Assembly (NCBI GenBank): GCA_001567105.1
Contig: LMZR01000017.1
Coordinates: forward strand, 1 to 64,000
DNA from: Chloroflexi bacterium OLB14
Lineage (GTDB): Bacteria > Chloroflexota > Anaerolineae > Anaerolineales > Villigracilaceae
Reading direction: 5' to 3'
Length of the DNA stretch: 64,000 nucleotides
Shown here: positions 27,329 to 36,405 of the stretch, piece by piece
How positions within the stretch are numbered: position 1 is the first letter of the stretch
Layout of the letters: each line of letters begins with the position of its first letter
Notes under the pieces: model-generated
The model's input: the letters and a program-made list of their open reading frames with translations, nothing else
What the model was told of the DNA's origin: nothing
Database searches by the model: none
Program-made: the position numbers and the translations under genes

Positions 27329-28951
27329 TTAACCTTTTCTGCGACGTGAAATCCAAGAGGAAATACCAAAAAACACCACCAAGCCCGGGATGACAATAAT
27401 CATCAGCAAGGCTAAAATTAAGAAACTAATTTGTGATGGTGGTAAGAAAACACGTTGTGTTTGCGGACGGGTAGTTAAGTTAATTACATCGTCTTGTCGT
27501 TCGGCTGACCAATCTACCGAGTTGATAAAGAAGTTGCCATTTCCGTACACATCAAAGTTGACATCAATAGCATAAATCGAGTTGCCCGTTACCAATACGC
27601 GTCCTTTGGTTGTAGTATTTTCTCCAGCCACTGCCATGATGAGTGGACCTCTGGTATCTACTCCATCTGTAAGTGTAGGTCCAGTTTGACTTTCTTCTTC
27701 AAAGTTCATTTCGCTGTATGAATTTGGGGAAGTGAATATCAGCGGGGTAGTGACGATATCTTGTGAATCTAATGGGGTTGCGGTAAGGCTTCGAGCGTTG
27801 GGCATGTAGATGGCGTAGTTTTGGCTCAGGTTTTGAGTGATGGGGTGTGTGTTTGCTCCAGCCGAAATTGCCACCAACGGGCTTTGACTATTGAAATCTA
27901 AAATCACGTCGTTATTGATAGTAATGCCCCAATCTTTTTGTAAGTATTCGGCTAAGGGGTCTTTGGCATCGCCAAATTCGGTGACTATGGAGGCATCTTC
28001 CATTACAACTAATGAACCGCCAGAATTTACAAATTCTTTCAATAAGTTCACTTCGGCTTGGCTCAAGGGCTTTTGTGGCCCTGCCACGATGATGACTTCA
28101 GCATCTTCTGGGATTGATTTGTTCGTCAATAAATTTAAGGTGTTAACAGTATAGTTCTTTTCTTCTAATGTGCTTTTAGCAATGGAGAAGCTACGTTCAT
28201 CACCAGATTTAAATGTACCCTCGCCGTGACCTTCAAGGAAGTACACGCCACGTACAACAGGGTCAATTAAGCGAACCATTGTTTTAGCAAGTTCAGTTTC
28301 AGTAGCCACATTGACAATTTCTTTTACTTCGCCCATTTGTAGCAGAATTTTTCCATCACCTGTAATGCCTGCTTGGCGGGCTGCAACGGGGTCTGTATCA
28401 GGGTTGACAAACGAATAAGTAAATTTGCCATCACTGTTTTCTTTGAATTTTTGTAAAAGTTCCTCAGCAGATGTGCTGTCAAGTGATTGTGAATAGAAAG
28501 CCGTTGCTGTTACATGATCTGGTAATGTAGCGAGGACTTGCAGTGTTTCTGGGGCAAGTGTATTGGATTTGTCTTCGGTGAAGTCCCATGGGGAGCCAAG
28601 TAAATCAGTGTTATTGTAGACGATGTAGTTCACGGCAAATAAAATGCCGAAGAAAGCTAAAGCAAGTATCAGCGAGTTTGAACCGTAACGAGCTTGCCGT
28701 CCAGTTAGGAAGCGACGAATAGAATCGGGGGAGAGGATGGCATAGCTAGCCAATCCTAAAATCAATAATCCAATACTAATTTGTAGTGCTAGGGTGAAGC
28801 CATCGAGTTGTGCTTCTGATAAGTTAAACATTCCGAGGCTTGTTAAAATGTTTGCAGAGCCAATTAACCCTGTTGCAATACATGCAATCAGTGCGACGAT
28901 TAGCCCGATAAATGCGTATTTTGCATTTGGGTTTTTATTTTTTCCAGCCAT
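27329..28951 (-). CDS. GldG-like ABC transport accessory protein
   Basis: Residues 1-120 include four membrane helices, among them KYAFIGLIVALIACIATGLI. The long outer domain has the GldG-type core with GVYFLEGHGEGTF and VVAGPQKPLSQAEVNLLKEF. A final helix (ISFLILALLMIIVIPGLVVF) precedes basic residues. Its start ATG overlaps the permease stop as TAATG, so translation is coupled; hence I use 28951 rather than 28960. The set resembles the gliding-type ABC system of Bacteroidota, but in Chloroflexota the cargo is unknown and gliding should not be assumed. Confidence 0.88.
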   Translation of the reverse strand: MAGKNKNPNAKYAFIGLIVALIACIATGLIGSANILTSLGMFNLSEAQLDGFTLALQISIGLLILGLASYAILSPDSIRRFLTGRQARYGSNSLILALAFFGILFAVNYIVYNNTDLLGSPWDFTEDKSNTLAPETLQVLATLPDHVTATAFYSQSLDSTSAEELLQKFKENSDGKFTYSFVNPDTDPVAARQAGITGDGKILLQMGEVKEIVNVATETELAKTMVRLIDPVVRGVYFLEGHGEGTFKSGDERSFSIAKSTLEEKNYTVNTLNLLTNKSIPEDAEVIIVAGPQKPLSQAEVNLLKEFVNSGGSLVVMEDASIVTEFGDAKDPLAEYLQKDWGITINNDVILDFNSQSPLVAISAGANTHPITQNLSQNYAIYMPNARSLTATPLDSQDIVTTPLIFTSPNSYSEMNFEEESQTGPTLTDGVDTRGPLIMAVAGENTTTKGRVLVTGNSIYAIDVNFDVYGNGNFFINSVDWSAERQDDVINLTTRPQTQRVFLPPSQISFLILALLMIIVIPGLVVFFGISSWISRRRKG

Positions 28952-29697
28952 TAGCGCCATCTCCGAATTTCAATTGCGCTGGTGCCAACAAATAAGCCCA
29001 ACGCAGTAAGACTTAAGTAGTAAACAATACCTGCCAAGGTAACGTTGCCTTGATTGATATTTTCTGAAAAATGATAAGACAAGCTTAAATAGTTGAGTAT
29101 TTCGCCACCGCTGGGTAATAAGCTTACTGGCATATTGACGAAGAACCATAAGAAGAAGAATAAGCCAAGTGTGACGAAGAAAGCCGCAAATTGATTGCTA
29201 AACATGGCTGAAATACCCACCCCTAATGCCAACATAGCAGAGGAAACAAGAATTAAGCCAATATATGATGCAATGACCATTTTCCAATCTATGCCAGGGG
29301 AAACGAAGTTGTTTAATACTAATGGATAAACTAATGTAATTACAGCAGCGGTTAATATAAACAACATGGCACCTAACCATTTGCCTGCTACAAACTCAAA
29401 ATCTTTCACGGGGGCGGTTAACATCAATTCTAATGTTCCCATGCGGGCTTCATCAGAGATGAGGCGCATGGTAATAGCAGGAGCGAGAAATACCATTAAA
29501 AATATAAATAACCAATTGATTTGTAATGTGTTTGGGGCAGAACCTCCACCCATTAGTGCATTTTGTGAAGTGAACAATAAAATTAAAGTAAAGTAAATAC
29601 CTAATGGCAATAGCATGGCAAGAAGCACTACATACGCCAAAGGACTGCTAAAGTAATTATCATATTCGCGTTTTGCGATTGTCCAAATATTATTCAT
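28951..29697 (-). CDS. ABC transporter permease (GldF/NosY-like)
   Basis: A 248-residue ABC-2 type permease with six helices. It opens MNNIWTIAKREYDNYFSSPL, and the loop MRLISDEARMGTLELMLTAP is the hallmark of the GldF/NosY group. It pairs with the ATPase nine bases upstream and with the GldG-like protein downstream. Stop and next start overlap. Substrate unknown. Confidence 0.9.
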   Translation of the reverse strand: MNNIWTIAKREYDNYFSSPLAYVVLLAMLLPLGIYFTLILLFTSQNALMGGGSAPNTLQINWLFIFLMVFLAPAITMRLISDEARMGTLELMLTAPVKDFEFVAGKWLGAMLFILTAAVITLVYPLVLNNFVSPGIDWKMVIASYIGLILVSSAMLALGVGISAMFSNQFAAFFVTLGLFFFLWFFVNMPVSLLPSGGEILNYLSLSYHFSENINQGNVTLAGIVYYLSLTALGLFVGTSAIEIRRWR

Positions 29698-29705
29698 GGT
29701 TGCCT

Positions 29706-30626
29706 CTATTTTTTGTCGTTACCTGTGAGTTCAAGGAAGATTTCTTCCAAACTCATACCCATTGTGCGAAGTTCGAGCAGATCGTAACCTGATGTAATAA
29801 CTTGTTTAGCAACTTCGGGGCGTAAATCTTTACCAGAGGCAAATTCAAATTCAACAGCACCATCTTTAAGAGTTTCGATTTTACGAACACCCTTTACCTC
29901 TTTAATTGTTTCACTCAAACCATCACCATCGCCACGAACTTTTATAACTACACGTTCTGCCCCAAGCAAACGAGCTTGTAAATTCTCGGTTGTATCTTCA
30001 GCAACAATTTTGCCTTTATTAATAATCAACACACGATCACATAAATTTTGGGCTTCATTAAGTAAGTGAGTAGAGAGCAAAACAGTTTTTTCTTTACCAA
30101 TATTGCGAATCAACTCACGAATTTCAACAACCTGACCAGGGTCTAAACCAATGGTAGGTTCATCCAAAATTAACACTTCAGGCTCATGTAACAAAGCCTG
30201 AGCCAAGCCAACTCTCTGACGCATCCCCTTAGATAAATTCCCGATATAACCTTGTGCGCGGTCTAACAAGCCGACCATATCCAACACCTCATCCACACGG
30301 TCAAGCACATCAGGAACACGGCGCAGTTCACCCATATACTTCAAATAATCAAACGCAGTCATATCTGTATACAAAGGAACAGTTTCAGGTAAATACCCCA
30401 CTCGTTTACGAACTTCAAGCGATTCCTCCACCACATCATAACCAGCTACAATTACCTCACCATCACTTGGGGGCATATAACCAGTTAAGATACGCATGGT
30501 AGTCGTCTTCCCAGCACCATTTGGACCGAGAAAACCCACAATTTCACCTTTGTTGGCATGAAAGCTTAAATTGTGGACGGCACGGCGTGCACCATAGTCT
30601 TTACTGAGACCACTAACTTTAATCAT
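29706..30626 (-). CDS. ABC transporter ATP-binding protein (GldA/CcmA-like)
   Basis: Nucleotide-binding subunit, first gene of the operon. Walker A is GPNGAGKTTTMR, the signature motif is NLSKGMRQRVGLAQALLHEP, Walker B is LILDEPTIGLDPGQ, and the switch His is in LLSTHLLNEA. A C-terminal extension after residue 215 (VVIKVRGDGDGLSETI) is the DUF4162-type domain of this family. Start ATG 30626 has GGAGAGG nearby. A good promoter lies 85 bases upstream, and the leader contains a strong hairpin. Confidence 0.92.
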   Translation of the reverse strand: MIKVSGLSKDYGARRAVHNLSFHANKGEIVGFLGPNGAGKTTTMRILTGYMPPSDGEVIVAGYDVVEESLEVRKRVGYLPETVPLYTDMTAFDYLKYMGELRRVPDVLDRVDEVLDMVGLLDRAQGYIGNLSKGMRQRVGLAQALLHEPEVLILDEPTIGLDPGQVVEIRELIRNIGKEKTVLLSTHLLNEAQNLCDRVLIINKGKIVAEDTTENLQARLLGAERVVIKVRGDGDGLSETIKEVKGVRKIETLKDGAVEFEFASGKDLRPEVAKQVITSGYDLLELRTMGMSLEEIFLELTGNDKK

Positions 30627-30663
30627 TGCCTCTCCTTACAAGAATAAATTGAGATTTGAGCAA

Positions 30664-30697
30664 AGAAAAGACACAGCCCTATGGCGGTGCCTTTTCT
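30664..30697 (-). promoter_or_regulatory. Leader hairpin upstream of the ABC operon
   Basis: On the minus strand AGAAAAGGCAC pairs with GTGTCTTTTCT (11 bp, one G-T pair) around a 12-base loop. It falls within the 5' leader between the promoter and the first gene. The right arm is followed by TTGCTC, not a T-tract, so it may act as a protective or regulatory structure rather than an attenuator. Confidence 0.5.
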
Positions 30698-30710
30698 CTT
30701 ACCGTTGAAT

Positions 30711-30740
30711 ACTATACAATAAATGAAGAGGCAATGTCAA
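30711..30740 (-). promoter_or_regulatory. Sigma-70 promoter of the ABC operon
   Basis: On the minus strand TTGACA (30735-30740) and TATAGT (30711-30716) are separated by 18 bases. It faces the ATP-binding gene. Confidence 0.7.
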
Positions 30741-30768
30741 GCACTCTCAATACTTCTAATCGAACCTT

Positions 30769-30997
30769 AATATAGCCATTAGAAAACGCTTCTTTCCTAG
30801 CCCATGCTTGTTTCTCTCCATCAACTTCTTTATTACCCCGTTGCCTCTTCGCACAGCCGCAACAGAGAATACATGCGTGCATGTGCACGACACTAACAGA
30901 GACTTTTGAGTTTTTCCTCAGAGAACTCGGTGACCCCTGTGGCTATATCTATAAGATAACCCACTCCCTAGCCCAAATAGGGGAGTAGCTTTTTTTT
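30769..30997 (+). ncRNA. Candidate structured non-coding RNA
   Basis: This is the longest gene-free stretch (30627-31060). It contains no open frame that looks like protein. atatagcca (30769-30777) pairs with tggctatat (30939-30947), which would close a domain of about 180 bases. Inner helices include gttgc with gcaac, gtgca with tgcac, and gagtt with aactc. A hairpin with T-tract ends it on the + strand at 30963-30997. No known RNA family was recognised; 6S RNA has a similar size and a closing stem, but I could not confirm its central bubble. No clear promoter is seen. Confidence 0.3.
30963..30997 (+). terminator. Rho-independent terminator with no obvious upstream gene
   Basis: actccc-ta pairs with taggggagt, with one bulged G, and is followed by agcttttttt. 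No + strand coding gene lies upstream, which supports a non-coding transcript ending here. Confidence 0.65.
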
Positions 30998-31006
30998 ATG
31001 ATGATG

Positions 31007-31012
31007 TATAAT
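31007..31012 (+). promoter_or_regulatory. Probable -10 box for the lipoprotein gene at 31061
   Basis: TATAAT preceded by TG, about 49 bases before the start codon. The -35 region overlaps the T-run of the preceding terminator and is poor. Confidence 0.4.
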
Positions 31013-31060
31013 CTGGCGATAGGTAGAATATACTGCCATATTTCAAAGGAGAATGTATTT

Positions 31061-31480
31061 ATGAATACAAAGAAGTTTTCTATTTTGCTAGCCGCACTTA
31101 TGTTAGTTCTTGTGCAGTTAGCCTGTGCTGCAGGAGAGCCAGCCCTTAGCAACACCCGCACAGCACGCGACCAAGATGGTGCACAACAAACTAGCACTTT
31201 CGGCGCATTTGACACTGTATATGTAGTTAGCGATTTAGCCAATGGCGCCGCTGGCAACATCATCACCTCTAAATGGTATGCTGAAAATGTAAATGGGCTA
31301 GACCCCAACTTCTTGCTTGACGAAGCTGATATCACTGTCACTGAGCAAGATGCACCATTTAACGGCACAATTTATTTTTATTTTGAGCCACCTTCAGATG
31401 GCTGGGCTGCAGGTACCTATGCAATTGAAATTTATTTCAACGGTGCCTTGAGCGCAACTGTGAAATTCACTGTTCAATAA
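31061..31480 (+). CDS. Small secreted lipoprotein
   Basis: A 139-residue protein with a type II signal peptide (MNTKKFSILLAALMLVLVQL, then ACA with the lipid-modified Cys at about residue 22). The mature part is about 115 residues. It alternates beta-strand-like segments (FDTVYVVSDLANGA, TIYFYFEPPSDGW, GTYAIEIYFNGAL) and is probably a small beta-sandwich. I do not recognise the family. ATG 31061 has AAAGGAG at 31046-31052; an ORF start further upstream at 30998 would lack a signal peptide. A hairpin terminator follows. Confidence 0.75.
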   Translation: MNTKKFSILLAALMLVLVQLACAAGEPALSNTRTARDQDGAQQTSTFGAFDTVYVVSDLANGAAGNIITSKWYAENVNGLDPNFLLDEADITVTEQDAPFNGTIYFYFEPPSDGWAAGTYAIEIYFNGALSATVKFTVQ

Positions 31481-31501
31481 GAAAAATTTTTCAAGCAAGT
31501 C

Positions 31502-31536
31502 AAAGACCTCCAAGATAAAATCTCGGAGGTCTTTCT
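31502..31536 (+). terminator. Terminator after the lipoprotein, related to dispersed palindromes
   Basis: agacctccaagat pairs with atctcggaggtct with one mismatch, followed by ttcttctt. The arm words match the acttccgagat palindrome at 36292-36324. Confidence 0.75.
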
Positions 31537-31578
31537 TCTTCTGCGGTAAAATACCCTTATCTCAACCAAGGAGAAAGA

Positions 31579-32991
31579 ATGACAGGATTAACAGAATCCA
31601 AACAGAGAAGAGTATTCAACAACATTTTAGGGGCAATGGGGAACACACCACTGGTGAAATTAGAACGTATTGGAAGAGACTTACCAGTTCCACTTTATGC
31701 AAAATTAGAATTTATGAATCCAGGTGGCTCGGTCAAAGATCGAGTGGGGGCGAATATCATCGAGCAAGCAGAAAAGCGTGGGGAAATAAAACCAGGTGGA
31801 ACCATAGTCGAAGCGACTTCAGGCAATACAGGCGTTGGGTTAGCCATTGCCGCCGCACTTAAGGGCTATAAAACTATCTTTGTCATGCCCGATAAAATGA
31901 GTAATGAAAAAATCTTGTTATTGCGTGCTTATGGTGCAAAAGTAGTCATCACGCCCACTGCAGTTGAACCTACAGACCCACGGTCTTATTACGAAGTTGC
32001 CAAAAAATTTGTGCGCGAAACTCCCAATGCAATTTTAGCGAATCAATATCATAATCCCGATAATCCAATGACCCATGAATTAAGCACAGGTCCAGAAATA
32101 TGGGAACAAACTGAAGGCAAAGTGACAGATGTGATTATCGGTATTGGCACAGGCGGAACGTTGACAGGCGTAGGACGATATCTGAAATCTAAAAATCCAA
32201 AAATTAAAATTATTGGGGTTGATATTGAAGGTTCAATTCTGACTGAAATTTGGCAAAACAAAGGTGTTATTCCTCCTGGTGCTTATCCGAAAACATATAA
32301 AGTTGAAGGTATTGGTGAAGATTTTTTGCCCTCTACAATGGATATTAATTACATAGATGCGATTGAGCGCGCAGGTGACCGTGAATCATTTTTATGGGCG
32401 CGTGCTTTAGTTAGGCAAGAAGGAATTTTTGCGGGTGGCTCATCTGGCTCTGCAATTGCAGGGGCGATTAAATATTGTAAGAAATTAACGCCTGACCGTT
32501 TACCTGTTGTCATTCTGCCCGATTCAGGTTCACGTTATCTCTCAAAATTTTATGATGATAAATGGATGCGTGAATTTGGGTTCTTATCTATGGAGTTTGG
32601 TGAAACTGCTCTTGGTGATTTGTTATTAGCGAAACCTAATAAACAGCTACTCTCTGCCACAATGGGCGATTCAATTCGTAAAGTAGTCAATATCATGCAT
32701 CAAAATGCTGTTTCTCAAATGCCAGTGGTAGATAAGGAAGGTAATTTACAAGGTTTAATTGAAGAAGTAGATTTACTTACTCACTTGCTGGATAAACACG
32801 AACATAGCAACGATGAAGCTGTTGATAGCCTTGTTCAAAAGCCAAGTGCGGTTTTCCCACCCGAAACTTTACTTGAAGAAGCTATGCCATCTCTTGCTGC
32901 TGGCTTGGCGTTGTTAGTGGTTGAAAATAATAAGCCAATTGGAATTTTGACCAAGATTGATGTGTTAGACTATGTAGCAGGGAAGATTTAG
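31579..32991 (+). CDS. cbs: Cystathionine beta-synthase / O-acetylserine-type sulfhydrylase with CBS pair
   Basis: PLP enzyme of beta-replacement chemistry, joining homocysteine and serine or making cysteine. The PLP lysine lies in NPGGSVKDRVGAN, the substrate loop is EATSGNTGVGLAIA, and GIGTGGTLTGVGRYL binds the phosphate. Residues about 345-470 form two CBS motifs (QNAVSQMPVVDKEGNLQGLI and LALLVVENNKPIGILTKID). The family length of 470 residues matches bacterial CBS. ATG 31579 has AAGGAGA 7 bases upstream. It is a single-gene unit bounded by terminators. Confidence 0.93.
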   Translation: MTGLTESKQRRVFNNILGAMGNTPLVKLERIGRDLPVPLYAKLEFMNPGGSVKDRVGANIIEQAEKRGEIKPGGTIVEATSGNTGVGLAIAAALKGYKTIFVMPDKMSNEKILLLRAYGAKVVITPTAVEPTDPRSYYEVAKKFVRETPNAILANQYHNPDNPMTHELSTGPEIWEQTEGKVTDVIIGIGTGGTLTGVGRYLKSKNPKIKIIGVDIEGSILTEIWQNKGVIPPGAYPKTYKVEGIGEDFLPSTMDINYIDAIERAGDRESFLWARALVRQEGIFAGGSSGSAIAGAIKYCKKLTPDRLPVVILPDSGSRYLSKFYDDKWMREFGFLSMEFGETALGDLLLAKPNKQLLSATMGDSIRKVVNIMHQNAVSQMPVVDKEGNLQGLIEEVDLLTHLLDKHEHSNDEAVDSLVQKPSAVFPPETLLEEAMPSLAAGLALLVVENNKPIGILTKIDVLDYVAGKI

Positions 32992-33007
32992 TTTCTTGGT
33001 ATTAAAA

Positions 33008-33044
33008 ATAAAGGCTACTCACTATCGAGTAGCCTTTATTTTAT
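33008..33044. terminator. Bidirectional terminator between cbs and the PNPOx-like gene
   Basis: aaaggctact pairs with agtagccttt around a loop of about eight bases, followed by atttta on the + strand and preceded by A-rich sequence. It separates converging genes. Confidence 0.8.
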
Positions 33045-33652
33045 TCTCCAAATTTTTTTGCTCTATAGAAATCAAACCATTTTGGATCTAATGCAGTCCA
33101 TTCATCGCTTTGGTCGGTTATGTCTTTCCAGTTTTCTTTTCCGCTCCATGATTCGATTGTGATTTCGTAAACGGATGTGCGTTTTAATTCTTTATCGGTT
33201 GCGGGGCGATAGTCTTTTTCAATGTGCATGTCGCCAAAATATTTGGCGATTAACTTATGTAGCATTTCGCGTTTTTCGTTTTCATCTTCTATCAAATAGG
33301 CTTGCCCGAATACAAGTACACTGCGATATTGAAGTGAAAATTCTAAAGCAACATTAGATGGCAATAATTTACCAAATTCGCTCACTTCTACACACACTTC
33401 GGGGTGTTTTTCGATGTTTGCACGAACACGCCCTGCTATATTGGAGTGAAAGATGATGCGCTTTTCTGATTCGGCGAAGTAAAAGGTTGAGGTGTTAATA
33501 AACAGTTGTAAGTCAAAACGGGAGGCGATGCGAGCAATTTGTCCACGATGCAGTAAATCTTTTATCCAAGTATCATCGCGTGTATTTTCGGGGAGGCGTT
33601 GTAGTGCAGTTGGCGGTTGATTTTTGTAGTCTCTGGGCATTTTATCTGTCAT
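33041..33652 (-). CDS. Pyridoxamine 5'-phosphate oxidase-fold protein
   Basis: A 203-residue split-barrel flavoprotein-like protein. The region LLHRGQIARIASRFDLQLFI then STFYFAESEKRIIFHSNIAG is the typical FMN-binding half-barrel, and VCVEVSEFGKLL follows. Members include nitroimidazole-resistance and haem-related proteins; the exact reaction is not predictable. Its start overlaps the end of the upstream membrane-protein gene by eleven bases, indicating coupling. A second ATG twelve bases on (33640) is equally possible. Confidence 0.82.
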   Translation of the reverse strand: MTDKMPRDYKNQPPTALQRLPENTRDDTWIKDLLHRGQIARIASRFDLQLFINTSTFYFAESEKRIIFHSNIAGRVRANIEKHPEVCVEVSEFGKLLPSNVALEFSLQYRSVLVFGQAYLIEDENEKREMLHKLIAKYFGDMHIEKDYRPATDKELKRTSVYEITIESWSGKENWKDITDQSDEWTALDPKWFDFYRAKKFGE

Positions 33653-34226
33653 CTACAAGTAAGTGTTTATACCAAGACCACTGTACTAAGTAGCCCAAAA
33701 TTATGCTAGCAGAAATGATTAACCAACTTAAGGCGTTGATATTTCCAATAACGGATAATAGAAAGTAAGTTGCGGTGCCAGTTGTGCATGAACTTAACAT
33801 GGCTACTTCCATAGCGATTAAGTTGGCAATGCTATAGGGTTTATCGGTGGGGGGGATGTCTTTATCTAGCCATTTGAATGCAGGTTCGATATCAGGGTTG
33901 TTTTTGATGTAAAACTTTTTGATTTGATTCATGGCTTCTAAAGTTTCGTGCCATGAGGCGCGCAAACGTGCTAATTGTGCAAGTGTGAATGATCCCATTG
34001 CGGTTAAGATGATAAATAATAAAAAGAATGCTAGTGCAATAGATGTTTGCTCTAGGGCTGAAGGTGAGCTTAAAATGGCGGCAACGAATGAGCCTACTGT
34101 TACAAAATAATAAGAAGAAAAACGTGAGCGATCTTCGTTAGCTTGGAAGGCGTTTTGGGTTATATATTTAAATTCTGCTTGGAGCATTTCGTCGTCGTTG
34201 AGTTTGGGCTTTGTTTTTCCGATCAT
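33642..34226 (-). CDS. Conserved membrane protein of unknown function
   Basis: 194 residues. A soluble N-terminal part with RSRFSSYYFVTVGSFVAA leads into two helices (TSIALAFFLLFIILTAMGSF and the preceding segment), a cytoplasmic loop and two more helices near the C-terminus (YFLLSVIGNINALSWLIISA). No known motif seen. It is translationally coupled with the PNPOx-like gene. Confidence 0.65.
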   Translation of the reverse strand: MIGKTKPKLNDDEMLQAEFKYITQNAFQANEDRSRFSSYYFVTVGSFVAAILSSPSALEQTSIALAFFLLFIILTAMGSFTLAQLARLRASWHETLEAMNQIKKFYIKNNPDIEPAFKWLDKDIPPTDKPYSIANLIAMEVAMLSSCTTGTATYFLLSVIGNINALSWLIISASIILGYLVQWSWYKHLLVDDR

Positions 34227-34326
34227 GATTTATCTCCATTATTCTTAAATACAAAGGACACGCAGGTCACAAAGGATTAATTTTATAATAGACTTCTTAC
34301 ATAAGTGTTCTAAATTGGCTGGCTAT

Positions 34327-34372
34327 AATTTTTTTTGCCACAGATTACACGGATTATCACAGATGTTTTTAA
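34327..34372. repeat. Dispersed word repeat upstream of the S9 peptidase
   Basis: gccacagattacacggatta tcacagatg and, just before it (34247-34275), acaaaggacacgcaggtcac. Such 'cacagattacacggatt' words occur repeatedly in intergenic DNA of related genomes. A relative (ctctgtgatcttcgtggtct) lies at 43317-43350. Confidence 0.4.
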
Positions 34373-34392
34373 AAAGGAGCATACGTTACAAC

Positions 34393-36246
34393 ATGGAAAA
34401 CCCAATCAAACTGACAGAAAAATATGAACGCAATGGCTGGCCCTCATTAAAGAGACCTGACCTGCAGCCACCCACTGGCTTGACATTACCGCTTCTGACT
34501 AGCCTCGAGCGGGTTCGGTCACTGACGCTTTCTTCTCGCGGACAAATCGCCTGCATCAAAGATGGTGAATCTTCATCCGATGTATATACCATGTCTGCGA
34601 GCGGAGGTTGGTTATCACGAGTCAGCGTTGGTAGAACTTTAGCACCTTCATGGGATGATGAAATTCCGCAATGGTCACCAGATGGCAATTGGCTTGCGTT
34701 TACGTTACATGGTCATGTGCATATTGCTTCGCATGATGGAACTTTGCCAAAAAAAATAACAGACTTTACATCATCTGCTTCTTCGCCGCGTTGGATGCCA
34801 GACTCAAAAGGTTTAATCGTTTCAGTTGAAAGAAATGATACCGACCAATTATTACTCACCAATCTTGATGGTGATTATCCAACTGCATTAACAACTGATT
34901 CCATTGGCGATCATTGGGATGCTAACCCATCACCTGATGGAAAATTTATCGTCTATAACTTACGCCGTTTTGACGACTTGAATCGTTTAGATATTATTTT
35001 GCTTGAAATTGCAACAGGAAAACAAGTCACTTTATATGGTAAGCCATCAGTGCGAGCGTTTTCGCCTAAATGGTCACCCAATGGAGCATGGATTTCATTC
35101 ATTGCACAAGAAGGGCAACGCGAAGAATTATATTTAATCAAACCGAATGGCGAAGGCTTACATCAACTCACAAAAAATGGCGAAGATATTTTTCAATATG
35201 AATGGTCACCGAGTGGGAAGCAAATATTAGCAGTGGTGAATCAAGAAGCGTCATTTAAGTTAATGCTAGTTGACACAGAATCAGGCACAAGGTCAGTTTT
35301 GAGAGGCGAGGTTGGGATTCATTCAAATCCGAATTGGGCAAGTGACGAGTCGTATATCGTCTTTGAATTTGAATCACCGACAGTCACCTCTGATTTTTAT
35401 AAAATGGATTTGAAAACTAAACAAGTGACTCAACTTACATTTTCAAACCCACCTGCATTACAAAAATTTAATTTTGTAACCCCTGAATTGATTTCATACA
35501 AAAGTTATGATGGGCTAGAAATTCCTGCAATTTTATATCGTCCCAAAAAATCAAATGGCGCGGCGATTTTGTATCCGCATGGTGGACCGAAAGATCAATA
35601 CATTTTGGGCTTTGATGATGTAGCGCAATATTTTACGGCAAAGGGTTATACATACATCGCGCCGAATTATCGCGGCTCGACGGGTTATGGCAAAGATTTT
35701 GAACGCGCCAATTACAATGATTGGGGTGTTGGTGATACAAAAGATTGTTTGCATGGCGCAAAATATTTACGCACGTTGAAAAATATTCAGCCCGATAAAA
35801 TTGGAATCGCTGGCGGTAGTTATGGCGGATATATGACTATCAATTCACTTTCACGCGACCCTGAATATTTGTTTGCATGTGGCGTTACAAAATATGGTGA
35901 TTCAAATTTAGTCAGTTCGTGGGCGTTATGTGAAAAAAGATTACGGCTTTATACAGAAATCTTTTTGGGGCATCCTGCTGAAAATATAAATATATATATG
36001 AAAGGCTCGCCAATTACAGAGGCACAGAACATCCAAAAACCAGTTTTGATTTTACATGGCTTGCTCGATACAGTTGTTCCGCCTGAGGCAAGTGAAGAAT
36101 GGGTAGAAGCCTTGAAACGTGAAAATAAAATTTTTGAATATAAAACTTACGCCACCGAACCTCACGGCTTTTTACGCCCCGAAAATTTGTTAGATGTGTA
36201 TGAAAGAATGGAAAGATTTTTAGATTGGTATTTGTTGCCGAGATGA
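34393..36246 (+). CDS. S9 family prolyl oligopeptidase-like serine peptidase
   Basis: An N-terminal beta-propeller (residues about 60-340, with TolB/WD40-like motifs such as IPQWSPDGNWLAFTLHGHVH) leads to a C-terminal alpha/beta-hydrolase domain. The catalytic Ser is in GGSYGGYMTINSL, Asp in HGLLDTVVPPE, and His in EPHGFLRPEN. It probably cleaves acyl-peptides or prolyl peptides in the cytoplasm. I place the start at ATG 34393 (MENPIKLTEKYERNG), 617 residues. Upstream in-frame codons from 34315 lie within repeat DNA and give no signal peptide. It stands alone. Confidence 0.88.
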   Translation: MENPIKLTEKYERNGWPSLKRPDLQPPTGLTLPLLTSLERVRSLTLSSRGQIACIKDGESSSDVYTMSASGGWLSRVSVGRTLAPSWDDEIPQWSPDGNWLAFTLHGHVHIASHDGTLPKKITDFTSSASSPRWMPDSKGLIVSVERNDTDQLLLTNLDGDYPTALTTDSIGDHWDANPSPDGKFIVYNLRRFDDLNRLDIILLEIATGKQVTLYGKPSVRAFSPKWSPNGAWISFIAQEGQREELYLIKPNGEGLHQLTKNGEDIFQYEWSPSGKQILAVVNQEASFKLMLVDTESGTRSVLRGEVGIHSNPNWASDESYIVFEFESPTVTSDFYKMDLKTKQVTQLTFSNPPALQKFNFVTPELISYKSYDGLEIPAILYRPKKSNGAAILYPHGGPKDQYILGFDDVAQYFTAKGYTYIAPNYRGSTGYGKDFERANYNDWGVGDTKDCLHGAKYLRTLKNIQPDKIGIAGGSYGGYMTINSLSRDPEYLFACGVTKYGDSNLVSSWALCEKRLRLYTEIFLGHPAENINIYMKGSPITEAQNIQKPVLILHGLLDTVVPPEASEEWVEALKRENKIFEYKTYATEPHGFLRPENLLDVYERMERFLDWYLLPR

Positions 36247-36280
36247 TGTTAGCGATTGGCTGTTAGCGGTTAGTGATTAG
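36247..36280. repeat. Tandem word repeat after the S9 peptidase
   Basis: ttagcgattggctgttagcg gttagtgattag: the same words occur at 9106-9131 (cagccaatcgctaactgc, inverse). It belongs to the class of repeats that also appears inside mutS and the GlcD-like gene. Confidence 0.5.
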
Positions 36281-36291
36281 ATAGAACTCTG

Positions 36292-36324
36292 AGACTTCCG
36301 AGATTTTGAAAATCTCGGAAGTCT
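36292..36324. repeat. Perfect 16-bp palindrome with one-base centre
   Basis: agacttccgagatttt, a single g, then aaaatctcggaagtct. Arm length and the tttt/aaaa centre match the palindrome at 11364-11396 although the outer words differ. There is no T-tract after it. Confidence 0.7.
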
Positions 36325-36405
36325 GGTAAGTTTGGGATAAAATAAAAATGGGTTCTATTCTCATATTCTGCTTTAGGCTTACATGATCTAAGTAAGGATA
36401 TCATT

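Noticed and set aside
26604..30626. Gliding motility system
   Set aside because: Only GldA/F/G-like parts are present; these occur widely in bacteria that do not glide, and no other gld or spr genes are seen.
30769..30997. A second tRNA or SRP RNA in the gap
   Set aside because: No cloverleaf and no GGAAGCAGC-type SRP loop were found on either strand.
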